In this document: positions 39,181 through 50,616 of the stretch, piece after piece
How the letters are laid out: each line of letters opens with the position of its first letter
How positions within the stretch are numbered: position 1 is the first letter of the stretch
Translations under genes and position numbers: made by a program
Notes under the pieces: generated by a model
Database searches by the model: none
What the model was told of the DNA's origin: nothing
Seen by the model: only the letters and a program-made list of their open reading frames with translations
Assembly: GCA_021399435.1 (NCBI GenBank)
Contig: JAJTUP010000020.1
Coordinates: 310,001 to 374,000 of the forward strand
DNA length: 64,000 nt
Source of the DNA: Diaporthe sp. PMI_573
Lineage: Eukaryota; Ascomycota; Sordariomycetes; Diaporthales; Diaporthaceae
Direction of reading: 5' to 3'

Positions 39181-40210
39181 TCAAATACCAAACCATGCCA
39201 TTGCATCAGTCTCATGCTCCGGCACAACATGACCAACACCCAGTGCGCTGTATCCGACCAATCGAGACCCATCCCCATAGATCATTTGTGTATAATTAGC
39301 CTCGGGTGTGCTAGTGACATTGCGTGTAAACGGAACCCCAAGAACAGCAGACCACTCCTTGAGCTCTTCGACAAAGTTGTGATACACAACCACGACATCG
39401 GATGTGCCGTGCCAGATTTGCATGCGTGGGTAGGGTCCCTCGTAGCCGGGATTGTACGAGCGGACAGTTTCGCCCCACTGTTGAGCGGTCTTGGTAACGT
39501 TTCCTTTGGCGCACGTCTCCATTGGGTTGGCGGGGACGCCTTCTGGCACTGCCATACAGCCAGCGGCGACGCCCGAGTAGACTGATGTTGCTGCAAAGAC
39601 GTCCGGGTAGACTGCGGCGAGAGCGTTGCTCATCATGGCCCCTGATGACCTCCCAACGGCAAAGACCTTGGCCGGGTCGGCGTTGTACTCGTTCAGGGTG
39701 TACTGGACCTATGTGGAGATACATGTGAGTACTGCGAAAATGTAGGCCGGAGCCGGGACTTGCGCGAGGCCTACCATCTGCACGAGACTCTGGGTATCAC
39801 CCCCACCGTCACGGGTCAGGCTCTTCGGTGTGCCGGCGTCCCAACAATGTGTGCTGTCCGTGGCGGATGGGTAGATCATGATGGCGCCTCTGGACTTGCC
39901 CACGGCCGCAAGGTTATTTTGCCCATAGTATCTCTGGGCAGAGCCGCCACATCCGTGAAGCTGAGAAGGACAGCATAGTTAGAAGGAAAACTTCAAATTA
40001 TCAAGTGAGAGTAGAGCTTACTGCGAGGATGACCGGTGCGTTTGAGGTGAGATTCTCGGGCAAGTCAATGTACATGTCCAATCCGGATGGGTTGCTACCG
40101 AAGCCGGTGACCTGGACAAGAGCTCCTTGGACGGTGGCTAAGAAGCAGAGCCCTGACAAAACGCTAGACATCGAAACGGGAAACATGATCGCGGATATTG
40201 CACTGGACAT
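39181..40210 (-). CDS. secreted CE1-family acetylxylan esterase (3 exons)
   Basis: Alpha/beta-hydrolase that removes acetyl groups from xylan outside the cell (carbohydrate esterase family 1). Exons on the minus strand, 40210-40022, 39960-39775 and 39708-39181, join in frame (introns GTAAGC...TCAG and GTAGGC...ATAG) to give 300 residues, the usual family length. An N-terminal hydrophobic stretch (SSVLSGLCFLATVQGALVQ) is a signal peptide; a start at the second Met (residue 9) would also fit. Motifs: LHGCGG oxyanion region at the start of exon 2, nucleophile S146 in G-R-S-S-G, Asp229 in WHGTSD, and His285 in GVGH. No cellulose-binding module is present. A TATA-like motif lies about 70 bp upstream, and two CreA-like sites (SYGGRG) at 40348 and 40369 would fit carbon-catabolite control (inference). 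Confidence 0.85.
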
Positions 40211-40280
40211 TGATTGTTGTAGATGGAGAGAAACTGGCCTGCGACTTCCATGAACATTGGCAAAAGCTACACACCTGGAT

Positions 40281-40287
40281 TTATATA
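40281..40287 (-). promoter_or_regulatory. TATA-like box of the acetylxylan esterase gene
   Basis: On the minus strand this reads TATATAA, about 71-77 bp upstream of the proposed ATG at 40210, a normal distance for a fungal TATA box. Confidence 0.5.
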
Positions 40288-43200
40288 GGCATTCTGATGT
40301 TCACATGTGGCACCAACAGTAGTAGTCTTAATAGAGTATTAAGATCAGTGGGGCGGTTTCAATGAAACCTGGGGAAATGGACTTCAAAAATACGCGTAAT
40401 CATGTTGGCAGGAGACAGACTAATTGGGAAGGTGAACGGGCAAAACAATCATCCCCTTGTGAGAAAGCACAGAAGGGAACGGATCAGCTGTGACTGTGCA
40501 ATAACGATGCTACTTCAAGGGGCAAGGGTGGATATTCATTCATCCAGTGGCGCAGATTCAGACTGGAAAGCTACACCATTCACTAGGTAGAGAATCGACA
40601 TCTTCTGTGGTGTGTGCGGGTGCCGAAAGAGGAATGTTGGAAGGCGGTAAATGGGCTGAACAACCGAGGTATTGCGGCATGTCGGCTCAAAAGACCAAAG
40701 AGCAACCAGATTCATGATCCAGATTCAGGATGATATTTTCAATGAGTCTCGCCATTCAAAACAATACCGTGCCGACAACTTGTGGTATTCTGCCCGATAG
40801 GACATGGTTCATTTGCTCTTCCATATTCTTTGTCTTTGCGCCGCGCCTGTGTTACCTACCTACCAAGACGCCGTCGTCGATTTCCCGCCTGGCTTGGCAA
40901 TTGCTATCGAGAACCGAACAACGGACCTAGTCTATTGAAATCATTTCTCTCCACGATTGTTTTGTGCTCTCGTCTAGATGACAAGTTTTCAGGCTTTTCA
41001 GCGCGGTGTGTTCTCTGGTCTGGTCACCGGAGAGCACACTGGCAATGCACGATGGCACTGCGATAACAAAGTCAGAGATAGCCCGGAACAGACTGGTCCG
41101 TATTTGGGAATTTATACTACCTTTCCAACAGCTTTATAACAAAGTCGTGTAATATGTGCCTCTTGGGACTGTGCTACCTGACCGGAGAAGAAGAGCCAAG
41201 TCACCGCTTACTTAATGGGAGGCGCAGGATGAAGGCAGCCCACTTCAATGGGTACCAGAACTGTATTAGAGATCAAATCTGGTATTTATAAAGGTTAGAC
41301 TGATTTTATTCTTTGAGGAATCTGCAAGGTTAAGCTAGAGTCACTGTGAGAGAGGGCAATGCAGGCACTGAGAGGCTGTGCGACTCCTGTCGTGCGTCGT
41401 CACAGTACCAGCTGCGCACCGCCAAACTGCCCGACGAGCAACTACTTTTCCTGTCAGAACTCAAGATATAGCGTCACAGTCAGGAAATGATTCTGGTAGG
41501 AAGAACAGACGGGGGTTGTCCAGTTACCTGGATGTCGAACTCTTTTGCTACAATTGCTTCCGCTGGTCGATTCAAGTGTCACATGTGCAGTCACAAATGC
41601 CAAGGCCATGACCGAGAGTCTTGGTCCAATGAACAAATTTGCTCATACAAATAAGCTTGCGATCACACAGATCGGCTACCCATATCACCACGAGGTCTTT
41701 TTTGTGGCATGTGTGCTCTTATCCACTCGATACACCTCGGCCTTGCGGTGCCCGCAGTCGGCGTCATGACTTGACATCCTCGACTAATGTCCCCAGTTTC
41801 TATTGACGATTTGTCTCCATTATTGCGAATCAAACGAATAGGGCTATTTGCAATGCAGTTTTGCTTCTCGGAACCATCAGCTGCTCGGCTCGTTGACGTA
41901 TGAAATGCGGACCTTGAACCTCGTCATCTCTCTTTTCCCATTCACCTCAGAACTTTGTCTGTCTCATTGCTACCCACGGAGCCATTGACTGGGGTGATCG
42001 CAAGCTTGTTTGAGGATGGCGGTTGTTCGTCTACTTGGTTGGTGCAACCCGCAATGAACGCTGCATCACTTGAGTTTGTACTGGCTCTGGACAGGCGAGG
42101 CCCTGACTGGGGCCGGAAGACTTTGCAGAAAGTCAATGCTTGATGGCGCCATGAAAGATTTGGAGACAATATCTTTGATGTCTACCAAATCACTGCGTAA
42201 GACGGCATCTCATCCGTGCATCCACTTTGACTGTCCCGACCAAATCGTGAACTTGTCTAGTCCATCTTCAACGAACCCATCAGATTGAAATGTACGGATC
42301 GCCCGGATGCCGCACAGTTGCCCGCGAGAATAAGATCAGTCCCAATAAACGCATGCACAAGGTCCAATGTCCAAGTAAGTAGTGACGATACGCATGGCAG
42401 GTTGTCGTCAGGAAATCCACATTCTCTGTGAACAATGCAATGTCGCTGAGAGACCTCCCAGTAGCACGGCGCTGCCGAACGGCTGTCATTACCTGGTTGG
42501 CCTGTTACTTACTAACGGTCAAGGGGTAAAGAGCTTGGAAGGTTCATGTTATTCGGCGGCTCGTCCAATCATCCCGGGAGGGCGTTTGTCCGGCACGGAC
42601 GGCACTGAAGGTTCTAGTATTGCCACTACCGTGCCGGTGGCATGTTTCACCAGGAGGTAACCAACAAATAGAGCGTTTTTATGCCAAGCATGCTCATGGC
42701 ATGGATCACCTAGCCTGACGCGCGGGAAAGAAAAGGGGCCCACTGGGCGAAGGTCCATGTGGCGATCATCAAGGGCAATGCAGAGGGCGCCGAGAGCAAC
42801 CGACAATGCCGCCCAGAGACTGCGTCGTACGCGCAATACGTATAGACGGATAACATTTGAGACCTCTTTTTACCCGGCAAGAAGGTTCTGGTCCAGCTCG
42901 CATGGCCCACGAATCGTATCCCCGGAATTGAGCCTCCTCGCACCTGGGCGAAACATCGTTTCCCCATTGAGAATTATAGTTGGCCACCAGACCGTTGAAA
43001 TGGTTGGTGGGGGTGATCAGACAAGACAGAATTTAGGTTCGTCTGGTGGCAGATGACATCGGGCAAGCGCAAAGTCACAATGAGCAAGCTGCGCCCAAAG
43101 CAAACAAGCCCAGAGTTATTTTCTTGGTTACTCTATCTGTTTCCCTGCGGCGAGCAAAGCCGCACTGGCCGCTCCGGCGGCTGTGCCTGACTACAGACGA

Positions 43201-43466
43201 CCGATCTTGCCGCGGTGGGCGTGTGCGTGATTCAACACCCATGGAATAAGGTTCGTCAACCCCCTAGCCTTGGCGACTCCCGAGATTAATTATGGATGCA
43301 ACGCTTTATTTGGGACCGCACACAAGGCTATGCTGCGGACTTGGCTCGAGTCCGACAAACGTTTATTAGCTGCTGCATTTCCACCTCGTTGTCTGTGGAT
43401 CTGAGAGACCATTCTGTAACACCACTAGTTTCTCTCGTTCTTTTACACTAGTATTTCTTGTTCAAT
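40288..43466. other. 3.2-kb divergent intergenic region between esterase and chitinase
   Basis: No supported gene. Both flanking genes point away from it, so it must hold both promoters. It is moderately AT-rich, with short ORFs that lack motifs. A reverse-strand frame at 42549-42836 begins with a signal-like hydrophobic segment but lacks an ATG and was not accepted. Confidence 0.5.
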
Positions 43467-44838
43467 ATGGTCTTGTCAACATCATTGGCTGCGCTCATTC
43501 TGGGGGCGTCAGCTCCTTTCGTCAGTGCCGCTAAGCCTTGCAACAAGCGTGCCACAAACTCATCGAGCGGTCTCGTCGCCGCGACATACTTTGCCGGCTA
43601 CCACGCAAACAGAGGTTTCCCAGTGTCTTCGATTCCGTGGGACAAGTACACAGAGATCAAATATGCCTTTGCGTAAGTCTACCCAACGGCGTGCATACCC
43701 CCACAAGTACGTGGCATGAACTGACAGCCCGCACAGTGAGACCAGCGCAGACGGCAGCTTGAACCTGACCAAGTCTGCCCCTGACCAGCTTCCTGTTTTC
43801 GTTTCAGACGCCAAGAAAAATGTTTGTTTATTTCACACGATCATCTCACGTGGCATGCACTGACATAGCGAATAGGGCGTGAAGGCACTAGTGTCAATCG
43901 GCGGTTGGACAGGAAGCAGATTCTTTTCATCAAGCGTCGGTTCCGCAGAGAACAGAACGGCATTTATCAAGAACAGCCTGGATCTCGTCAGCCAATACCA
44001 ACTGGACGGCCTAGACTTCGACTGGGAATACCCCAACAAGCAAGGCCTCGGCTGCAACGCCATCAACGTCAACGATACGGCCAACTTCCTCACATTCCTT
44101 CAGGAGCTCCGCCAGCAGGCACCAAACCTCACCCTGACGGCCGCCACCTCCCTGTTCCCCTGGAACGACGCCACTGGCAGCCGCTCAACCGACCTGAGCG
44201 GCTTCGCCGAGGCGCTCGACTACATGATGATCATGAACTACGACATCTACGGCGCCTGGGCCTCGACCGCCGGCCCCAACGCCCCGCTCGACTCGGCCTG
44301 CGACGCACGCAACATCATGGGCTCGGGCAACATGGGCGTGCAGGCCTGGCTCGACGCCGGCGTGCCCGCCGACAAGCTGGTCCTGGGCCTCGCCGCCTAC
44401 GGCCACGGCTTCCGCGTCAACGAGACGTCCGCGATGAGCCCCAACGGCACCCTGCAGCTCTACCCGGCCCAGAACTCGAGCGACCGCTTCCAGGGCAGCA
44501 GCTGGGACGACGACCCGCCCATCGACGACTGCGGAAACGCCCAGCCCCCGTCCGGCACCTACCCACTGTGGAGTCTCATCACCGAGGCCGGCTTCCTGGA
44601 CGAGACCGCCAAGCCGCTGCCCGGCATCCAGTACACCTGGGACAACTGCAGCCAAACGCCTTTCCTCTGGAACGCCACCAGCAACGTCTACGTGTCCTAC
44701 GATGATGCGGAGTCTATCACTGTCAAGGGCGAGTACATTATGAACACGGGGCTCAAGGGCTGGGCTGTCTGGGAGGCTGGTGGAGACTACAACAACATCA
44801 TTGTTGATGCTGCTCGCAAGTCAACTGGGTTGGCTTAA
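43467..44838 (+). CDS. secreted glycoside hydrolase family 18 chitinase (3 exons)
   Basis: Hydrolyses beta-1,4-linked N-acetylglucosamine chains. Exons 43467-43672, 43737-43821 and 43876-44838 join in frame (introns GTAAGT...ACAG and GTTTGT...ATAG) to give 417 residues, typical of a class V chitinase without binding modules. Residues 1-21 form a signal peptide (AALILGASAPFVSA). The substrate-binding SIGGW motif is followed by the family catalytic motif DGLDFDWE at 141-148, with the acid E148 intact. The product-side motif MNYD and a C-terminal Trp-rich strand (LKGWAVWEAGGD) are also present. Several N-glycosylation sequons occur. It is divergent from the acetylxylan esterase. Both are extracellular carbohydrate-active enzymes, but nothing in the sequence proves shared control. 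Confidence 0.9.
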
Positions 44839-45521
44839 TGAGGAGTCTCATGGTCTCAATTGGGCAAATTGCATAAGCATAACTTACCACTTTTCACTGT
44901 ATATTTAATTCAATTCTTTTCATGTGATGAGCCACGCAGTGAAAGGCACGTGAAACATCTCTGACAGGATTGCCAAGCTATACATTGACTGAGAGAAATG
45001 TTTCTTGATCTGCTGATGCCAGCTGCGTCCTGATTTGCACACCTGTTGAAGCCTCACATCGGATCAATGTGTCTATCAGTGCATGGTAAGGCTATCACCA
45101 ATGTTTGTAATACCTGTGGCGCAGTCTAACGGTGGTTCAAATACGATTAACTATGGCACATGGATGCCCCCCGGCATCTAAAAACTATGTTTAGAAGAGG
45201 AAAATCCATCAGCGACAATCTCAACCAATGAATGCGAAACCCAGCACCCTGGTTCGCCTTTGTCAAAACTTGTAAACTTCGTCGAACCACGCGTTCCTGA
45301 GCTGTGTAGGCAGACACAATTCCGACCGTATAGTTAGGGCCGTTGTTGGGTATTGAAGAGGGCCCAAAGGTTGAATAGCTGCATCAGGACGCCAAGTGCC
45401 TTCTGCAGTTCTGTGAGTTTCCGAGACACCAGTCGCATCGCTAGCAGCGATCCCTGTGGCTGGATTCGAATATCCCGATTTGGGCTAAACAAAGCCGGGT
45501 TTGAGTTGAGAGACAGGACCG
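44839..45521. other. AT-rich intergenic region
   Basis: Begins with the 3' flank of the chitinase gene. No gene, RNA or repeat recognised. Confidence 0.5.
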
Positions 45522-45818
45522 TCACTGCTCGGACGGTACAAGTGTGTCGCTGCTGCTCGGCCTGGCGGCGTTGTCGGAATGGGATTCGCCCGAGATCCGA
45601 CGATTGGAGGTGGGCAAGACGTCGAGTTCATGGCCCTGGCTTTGGTCTCCTTGTCTTGGAGCCCCCAGCTTCTGATGACAAACTGACAGGCAGAGCGCCA
45701 GAAGCATGAAAACACCAAGGCCCACGGCTGCCATAAGAGCTATGGCAAACAACCAAAGAACTATGACGCCGGTCCAGTACCAGAATTTCTCGATCAGTTC
45801 GTCCAGCGCGGGCGCCAT
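45522..45818 (-). CDS. small hypothetical single-pass membrane protein
   Basis: A 98-residue uninterrupted frame with an ATG start at 45818. Residues about 12-45 form one long hydrophobic segment (TGVIVLWLFAIALMAAVGLG and onward to LALCLSV). It is followed by a hydrophilic, Ser/Asp-rich tail of about 50 residues, so a small tail-out membrane protein is plausible. I recognise no family. It lies about 1.2 kb before the P450 gene, on the opposite strand. The composition looks coding, but no motif confirms it. Confidence 0.4.
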   Translation of the reverse strand: MAPALDELIEKFWYWTGVIVLWLFAIALMAAVGLGVFMLLALCLSVCHQKLGAPRQGDQSQGHELDVLPTSNRRISGESHSDNAARPSSSDTLVPSEQ

Positions 45819-46126
45819 GGAATTAGCCTCAAGGCAGCGAGAATATTGGATTGGATAGATGAAATGACGGTATGTCTGGCACTGTTGTTTGAATAGTCTA
45901 TTGAAGTTAGAAGCTGTGTAAACGAATGCTCGCTGTGGTCTCTGGAGGCTTACTGTGGCGAGGGCTTTCTTGGGAGCTTGTATGAGTGTGTGCGGATGTG
46001 AATTGGAAGGGATACGAATGTCAGCCGGGACTACAGCTATGGACTTTATTTTTTATAGAGGGATCATGTCAAGAGACCATATTATTTTTCACCATGTGAC
46101 TGATTGCATGAACCTACCTTGGGCTA

Positions 46127-46210
46127 CTTGTGTCGATGGGTCTAGTCTATAGCACCGCTGGAGGCTGGTCTGGACTAGCTTGGTTTTCGTGGCTGCCACG
46201 AGGCTGTCTA
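46127..46210 (+). repeat. diverged direct repeat, copy A
   Basis: This segment aligns over its whole length, with substitutions and small gaps, to 50947-51022 in the same orientation. Shared blocks include CTTGTGTCGATGG / CTTGTATCGACGG, GACTAGC and GGCTGCCACGAGGCTG / GGCTGCCATGAGGCTG. Most differences are transitions. Confidence 0.65.
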
Positions 46211-46280
46211 CGTTTGTGGCCCAAGACAAACAACCATATTTCACAGCCCACAGAGTCATTTAGTTCCAGGCTTGGGCTAC

Positions 46281-46305
46281 GTAGCTCCTCAGTAAGAGGA
46301 GCTAC
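46281..46305. repeat. perfect 10-bp inverted repeat with 5-base loop
   Basis: GTAGCTCCTC, loop AGTAA, then the exact complement GAGGAGCTAC. It lies between the small membrane ORF and the P450 gene, just downstream of repeat copy A. Confidence 0.8.
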
Positions 46306-46574
46306 CTCGTGGACATGAGAGGCGCTGGGAATTAGGGTGGATCCTGAACGCAGTAAATTGTATGACCCGTTGGCCTGCTACCAGCAGCCTGCGATGCGAC
46401 AGGCAAACCGCAGGGTCCATAACCTTTCCACTTCTTCTCCATCACAACAGCGACAACATGGTGCCGGTTCCTGAGCAGAGGTGGTAATTATTCAAAGGCA
46501 CCAAGAGAGAGCACTGAAGAGAATCCCCTTCCTTCATAAAGCCTCCCAGACAATAGAATTTACGCAGAAAGCCA

Positions 46575-46853
46575 AGATAAGATGTGATTAAAAGAACAAT
46601 TAAATAATCATAAAAGACGAGTACATAATTAAAATCAGTGGATCGAGGAACGTAGAAACCTTCACTACCGGTGCTTAATCAGCCACTACTTCCAAACATC
46701 CCAACCCCTCCGTCTAGGTGTCCTGCTAATTTCTGACACAGGTGTGGAGGATGACGCTTCCCCACCTTTCCTGATGCCAGGGACACAGCCAAGGCCGAGC
46801 TCACGGTATAGAATGAAGGCTTGTTACCGACAGCAGCATCGCATTTAGATAAG
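46575..46853. promoter_or_regulatory. two GATA-factor motifs upstream of the P450 gene
   Basis: AGATAAG occurs at 46575-46581 and 46847-46853, about 420 and 150 bp before the P450 ATG. It matches the HGATAR core bound by AreA/SreA-type fungal regulators; function is inferred only. Confidence 0.25.
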
Positions 46854-46998
46854 CTTTCGCAACATGGGCGGCTTTGCGGGATTCTCGGCTCATACAAGCA
46901 ATCTTCTTCTCCAGCCCATTCATCTCTTTTCGCGTCCCAACACCTGAGCCTCTAGAACACACCACCACCAGGACAATAGTCGAAGCAAGTCTAGCAAG

Positions 46999-48946
46999 AT
47001 GGCACTCTTACTACCAATGCTTCCCGTAGCGGGACTTGTCATTCTTATCACGGCGTTTGTTCGACGTCACCTGGAAGAGAAACGCCGTTGCCCACCCGGT
47101 ACCAAAATACCTCCAGGTCCGGATGGCGTTCCTATTCTGGGGAACATGCTCCAGATCCCGCCTCATCATTCTTGGTTGAAATTCAAGGAATGGGCGGACC
47201 AGTATGGCCGCATCATACGCTTCACCATCCTGGGCAGAGAAAACGTTGTTCTTTCAACCGAGCGAGCGGCCAACGACCTGCTGCGCGAGAGGGGAACACT
47301 GTACTCGTCCCGCGAACACCTCGTCATGGCGAGCGACATGCTCTCGGATAACCTTCGGCCCTTACTGCTGGGCTACGATGGTAAGGCATTTCTTACTCCA
47401 TGGCTGTTGGAGGTCGCAGCTCGTGGCGCGCACGAGTCTCGGGAATAAGCTGGTCTGACGTGGACGTTTTGCGCAGAACGCTGGCGGCGTGGCCGAAAAC
47501 TCATGCATCAGTTGACCATGGAAAAGATGGCGAACTCATACCAGCCTTCTCAGAGCATCGAGTCAAAGCGGATGCTCTACGACCTGATCCGGGACCCATC
47601 CAGATATGAGCTGTGGTTCGAGCGGTATGCCGGCGGCTTGATATTTCGGATTGGATATGGCAAGACCATCGTGACCGGCGAGGAAGCCCACGTGAGGAAG
47701 GCCCTCCACGTTGTCCACAGTGTGGAACGGATCGCGTCTCCTGGATCCTATCTTGTCGACACCATACCCATTCTACAATATCTCCCAGAATGGATGGCAC
47801 CGTTCAAGAAAGAGGGCCGCCAACTTCACGAGGCTGAGCTCAAATTCTTTCGGACGCTGATCAACGACGTTCGGGCTGATAGAGAAGCTAACGTGGCGGC
47901 ACCGTCCTTTACCAACACTTGGCTCGAAGAACAGGACGCCTATGGACTGACAGAGGACGAGGCCGCATACGTGATCGGAACGCTGTTCGAGGCGGGAAGT
48001 GGCACAACAGCCTCGGCCATGATGTCCTTTATGTTGGTCATGACTCTCTATCCACAATGGCAAGAGGTGATTACAGCCTCCCATTCGACTTTTCCTTCTC
48101 GGGCTCTGCAGGAAGCTGATCATTCTTAGCGCTTGTGGGAGGAGATTGACCGCGTGTGTGGGGATAGAATGCCCGAGTTTGACGACGTACCCAATCTTCC
48201 GGTATGCCGTGCTGTCATCAAAGAGGTTCTCCGTTGGAGACCAGTTACAGCCGGAGGTAAGCGCCTTACACAGGTCCCTTTGCCATTTTGCGGCAAGCGT
48301 AGAGAGGGAGCTTACGGATGAGGGATCAAGGCGTGCCTCACCAGTTAACAAAGGACGACGTTTACAACGGATTCTTCTTCAAGAAGGGGACCAACGTTCA
48401 TGCCAATCAATGGTAAGTAAGGTACCCGGTATAAGATTATGCCCATGTCTTGCTGTCCGTTGTTGGCACTCTCTGACCTCATGTCTCGCCAGGGCAATCC
48501 ACCGCGATCCGGAGCTATACCCCGACCCGGAAGCTTTCAATCCGGACCGCTGGCTGCTGCCCGAGTACCCCACCTACAGGGAGCCGCTGACCAAGTTCCC
48601 AAGCCTGCTGAACTACTCGGCGTTTGGGTTTGGCCGTAGGATCTGCCCCGGGATGAACGTTGCCGAGCGCTCCCTTTACATCTTCACCGCACGCGTCGCC
48701 TGGGCTTGTCGGATTAGCCGGAAGAAGGATTCTCAAGGTAACGAAATCATTCCGCCCGAGTACAACTACACCCCAGGTTTCAACACACAACCAAAGCCGT
48801 TTCTCTTTGACCTCCAGGCGAGGTCTCGGGAAAAGGCCGAGTGCGTGGCCCAGGCATGGGAGGAGGCAAAGATGACTGATCCGCTGAAACATACGGCAAA
48901 CTATGAACTGGGTCAACCTTCTGGGAAGCAAGTCTTAGGCCAGTGA
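46999..48946 (+). CDS. cytochrome P450 monooxygenase (5 exons)
   Basis: Haem monooxygenase, probably anchored in the endoplasmic reticulum; substrate unknown. Exons 46999-47380, 47477-48066, 48130-48256, 48331-48412 and 48493-48946 join in frame to 544 residues, normal for fungal P450s. In order: N-terminal membrane anchor (LLLPMLPVAGLVILITAFV), proline hinge PPGPDGVPILGN, I-helix A300-GSGTT, K-helix E356-VL-R359, a PERF-like FNPDRW, and haem loop FGFGRRICPG with the thiolate C445. The overall look (LFEAGSGTTASA, WAIHRDPELYPDPE) resembles the O-methylsterigmatocystin oxidoreductase-like group common in secondary metabolism; that is a family resemblance, not a substrate call. The donor of intron 2 (GTGATT) is weak. 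It is tail-to-tail with the SAT4-type gene, and two GATA motifs lie upstream. Confidence 0.88.
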
Positions 48947-49245
48947 GACGGGAAAATGCAACCAAGGCAGTAACTTTCGCCCTTCGGACCCCAGCTGCTC
49001 AATCTACTGTATGAGAGCCACCATGGTCTACTAGCAATCTGAGCCCCGACCTCCACGCATGCAAAATTCAGCCGTATCTTATCCCAAGCATACCGTCTAC
49101 CCATGCCCTCCGGAAAAGCCCAAGACTCAGATCGGGAGCCCGCTTTGTAAATCAGCTCGTCCATACTAGAAAATTCGGGATCCCATCCGTCCTCTCGTAG
49201 ACATGCTGGAAACCGATGGACTACTCGTTGTCGCCGTCCGAGCCT

Positions 49246-50616
49246 CTAAACACTCTGCCGCAAAGCAGCATTCTGATCTGTCTGGGGCTCATTCACAGAA
49301 GTCAGAGTATCCAATCCAGCGACCCCATAGGACCTGACCCACGATACCACCCTGGTAGTCTCCGGTTTCTCTTTGCTCCCTAGAGATGGGCCGTAACCTG
49401 CTGTATCCTGGCGCGGACTTATTTTTCGCCATATGATAATTCCTCTGACATAGGTTGAGAGAGCAGAGAAGAGACTGCTTTGACTCAAATTTCGACAGAA
49501 TGCGCCTGCAGCAGGAAGACAAGCCACCATAATTCCAAAGTTCATCTCACCCAGTGTCCACATTCCCATCATCCAGAGGATCCAGGTATCGTCAGTGGTT
49601 TGGGTGAGCTTCACGGTATAGTATGCGCGAATTGACGCGGAGACAATCGCCCTAAAAGGTTGAAAGCCATGATTAGAGAGGGAGTGTAATTCGCATGAGA
49701 CCGGGACAACAACACCTACAAGATAGCAATGAAGAACAGTAAGGAAACAGCGACCTTCTGTTTGGTCGTTATATTGAGGCGCCATATAACAGCCTGTGGC
49801 AGCAGAAATATGAAAGTATCCGATATAACATTAACAGCACTAGTGCTGACTGCGACAGCCCTCGTATCGAGGCAATAGCCATCAGTCACGAGGAAATCCC
49901 ATGTTTTTCTCATAGGATTACAAGACCAGATTCGCAGCCCCAAAATAATCGTATAGGCGCAGAAATTGAACCCTATAATGAGGACTGTTGCCCAATACAG
50001 AAGGCGGGGCCGTTTGTTTGGCATGAAGACCTGGATATATTGGACGAGGATCGATAGTTTGATAAAGAAGATGGTCGGTCCGTAGAGACATGTAGTGAAG
50101 CGACCATACTGATTTTTGACGGGCAATAGTTAGCACTATTCTTGACGGCGTTGGGGAACAGAATAAAAATAGACGTGTCCTGGGGACTCACGTAAAAATA
50201 GGATAGCAGGTCCCCCACGCGCATGTCCCATATGTGTAGATGAGGTGCAATATTGCTGGCGAGAAGAAGAAGAATGGAGAAGGGGATGAATAACGCCTGG
50301 AAAGCTTTAGCACACATGCTCATGCAGAGGCTGTATGATATGGCGAACAAACAAGAAATATAAGTAGCAAATCTATTACACAAGTCAGATCAATGGCTGA
50401 AAGCTTGATGTAGTTTGGAGACTAACAATCTGCAATACCAATCCGTCGAGTTATGAAGGCGGAAGTGTATACACGCATGGCAACAAGAAGAGTCGCCAAG
50501 ACGATAGATAGAATAGGCAAGACGTTGCTGGTAATCCTCTCGTTCGGAGGGTTGTCAAGCTGGGCGGTGATCCCAGGGGGTGGAATTCCGGCAGGAGCAT
50601 TGAGCAGAGACGCCAT
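49246..50616 (-). CDS. SAT4/rhodopsin-domain (Pth11-like) seven-helix membrane protein; one splice junction unresolved
   Basis: Fungal-specific integral membrane protein; some relatives act as plasma-membrane sensors (Pth11), most are uncharacterised. Minus-strand pieces: 50616-50427 (ATG and TM1), 50372-50316 (TM2), 50255-50192 (HLHIWDMRVGDLL), 50108-49720 (TM3-5) and 49651-49246 (TM6-7 and tail). Family hallmarks are LLPQAVIWRLNITTKQK and GEMNFGIMVACLPA. The last three introns close in frame. The first does not: exon 1 ends in phase 1 at the only suitable donor (GTTAGT), whereas the TM2 exon needs phase 2 after its TAG acceptor. That leaves a one-base mismatch, from an unusual splice site, a sequencing indel or a real frameshift. 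Its partner in the locus is the convergent P450. Confidence 0.72.

Noticed and set aside
42549..42836. Possible small secreted protein on the minus strand with a signal-like N-terminus
   Set aside because: The frame starts at TTG, has no ATG before the hydrophobic segment, and the rest shows no motif.
43905..44705. 266-codon + frame overlapping the chitinase
   Set aside because: Out-of-frame shadow of the GH18 exon, Arg-rich and without motifs.
48146..48946. 266-codon + frame apparently containing the P450 C-terminus
   Set aside because: It reads through two introns; splicing at 48257-48330 and 48413-48492 restores the conserved PHQLTKDDVYNG and WAIHRDPE segments, so the frame start is not a gene start.
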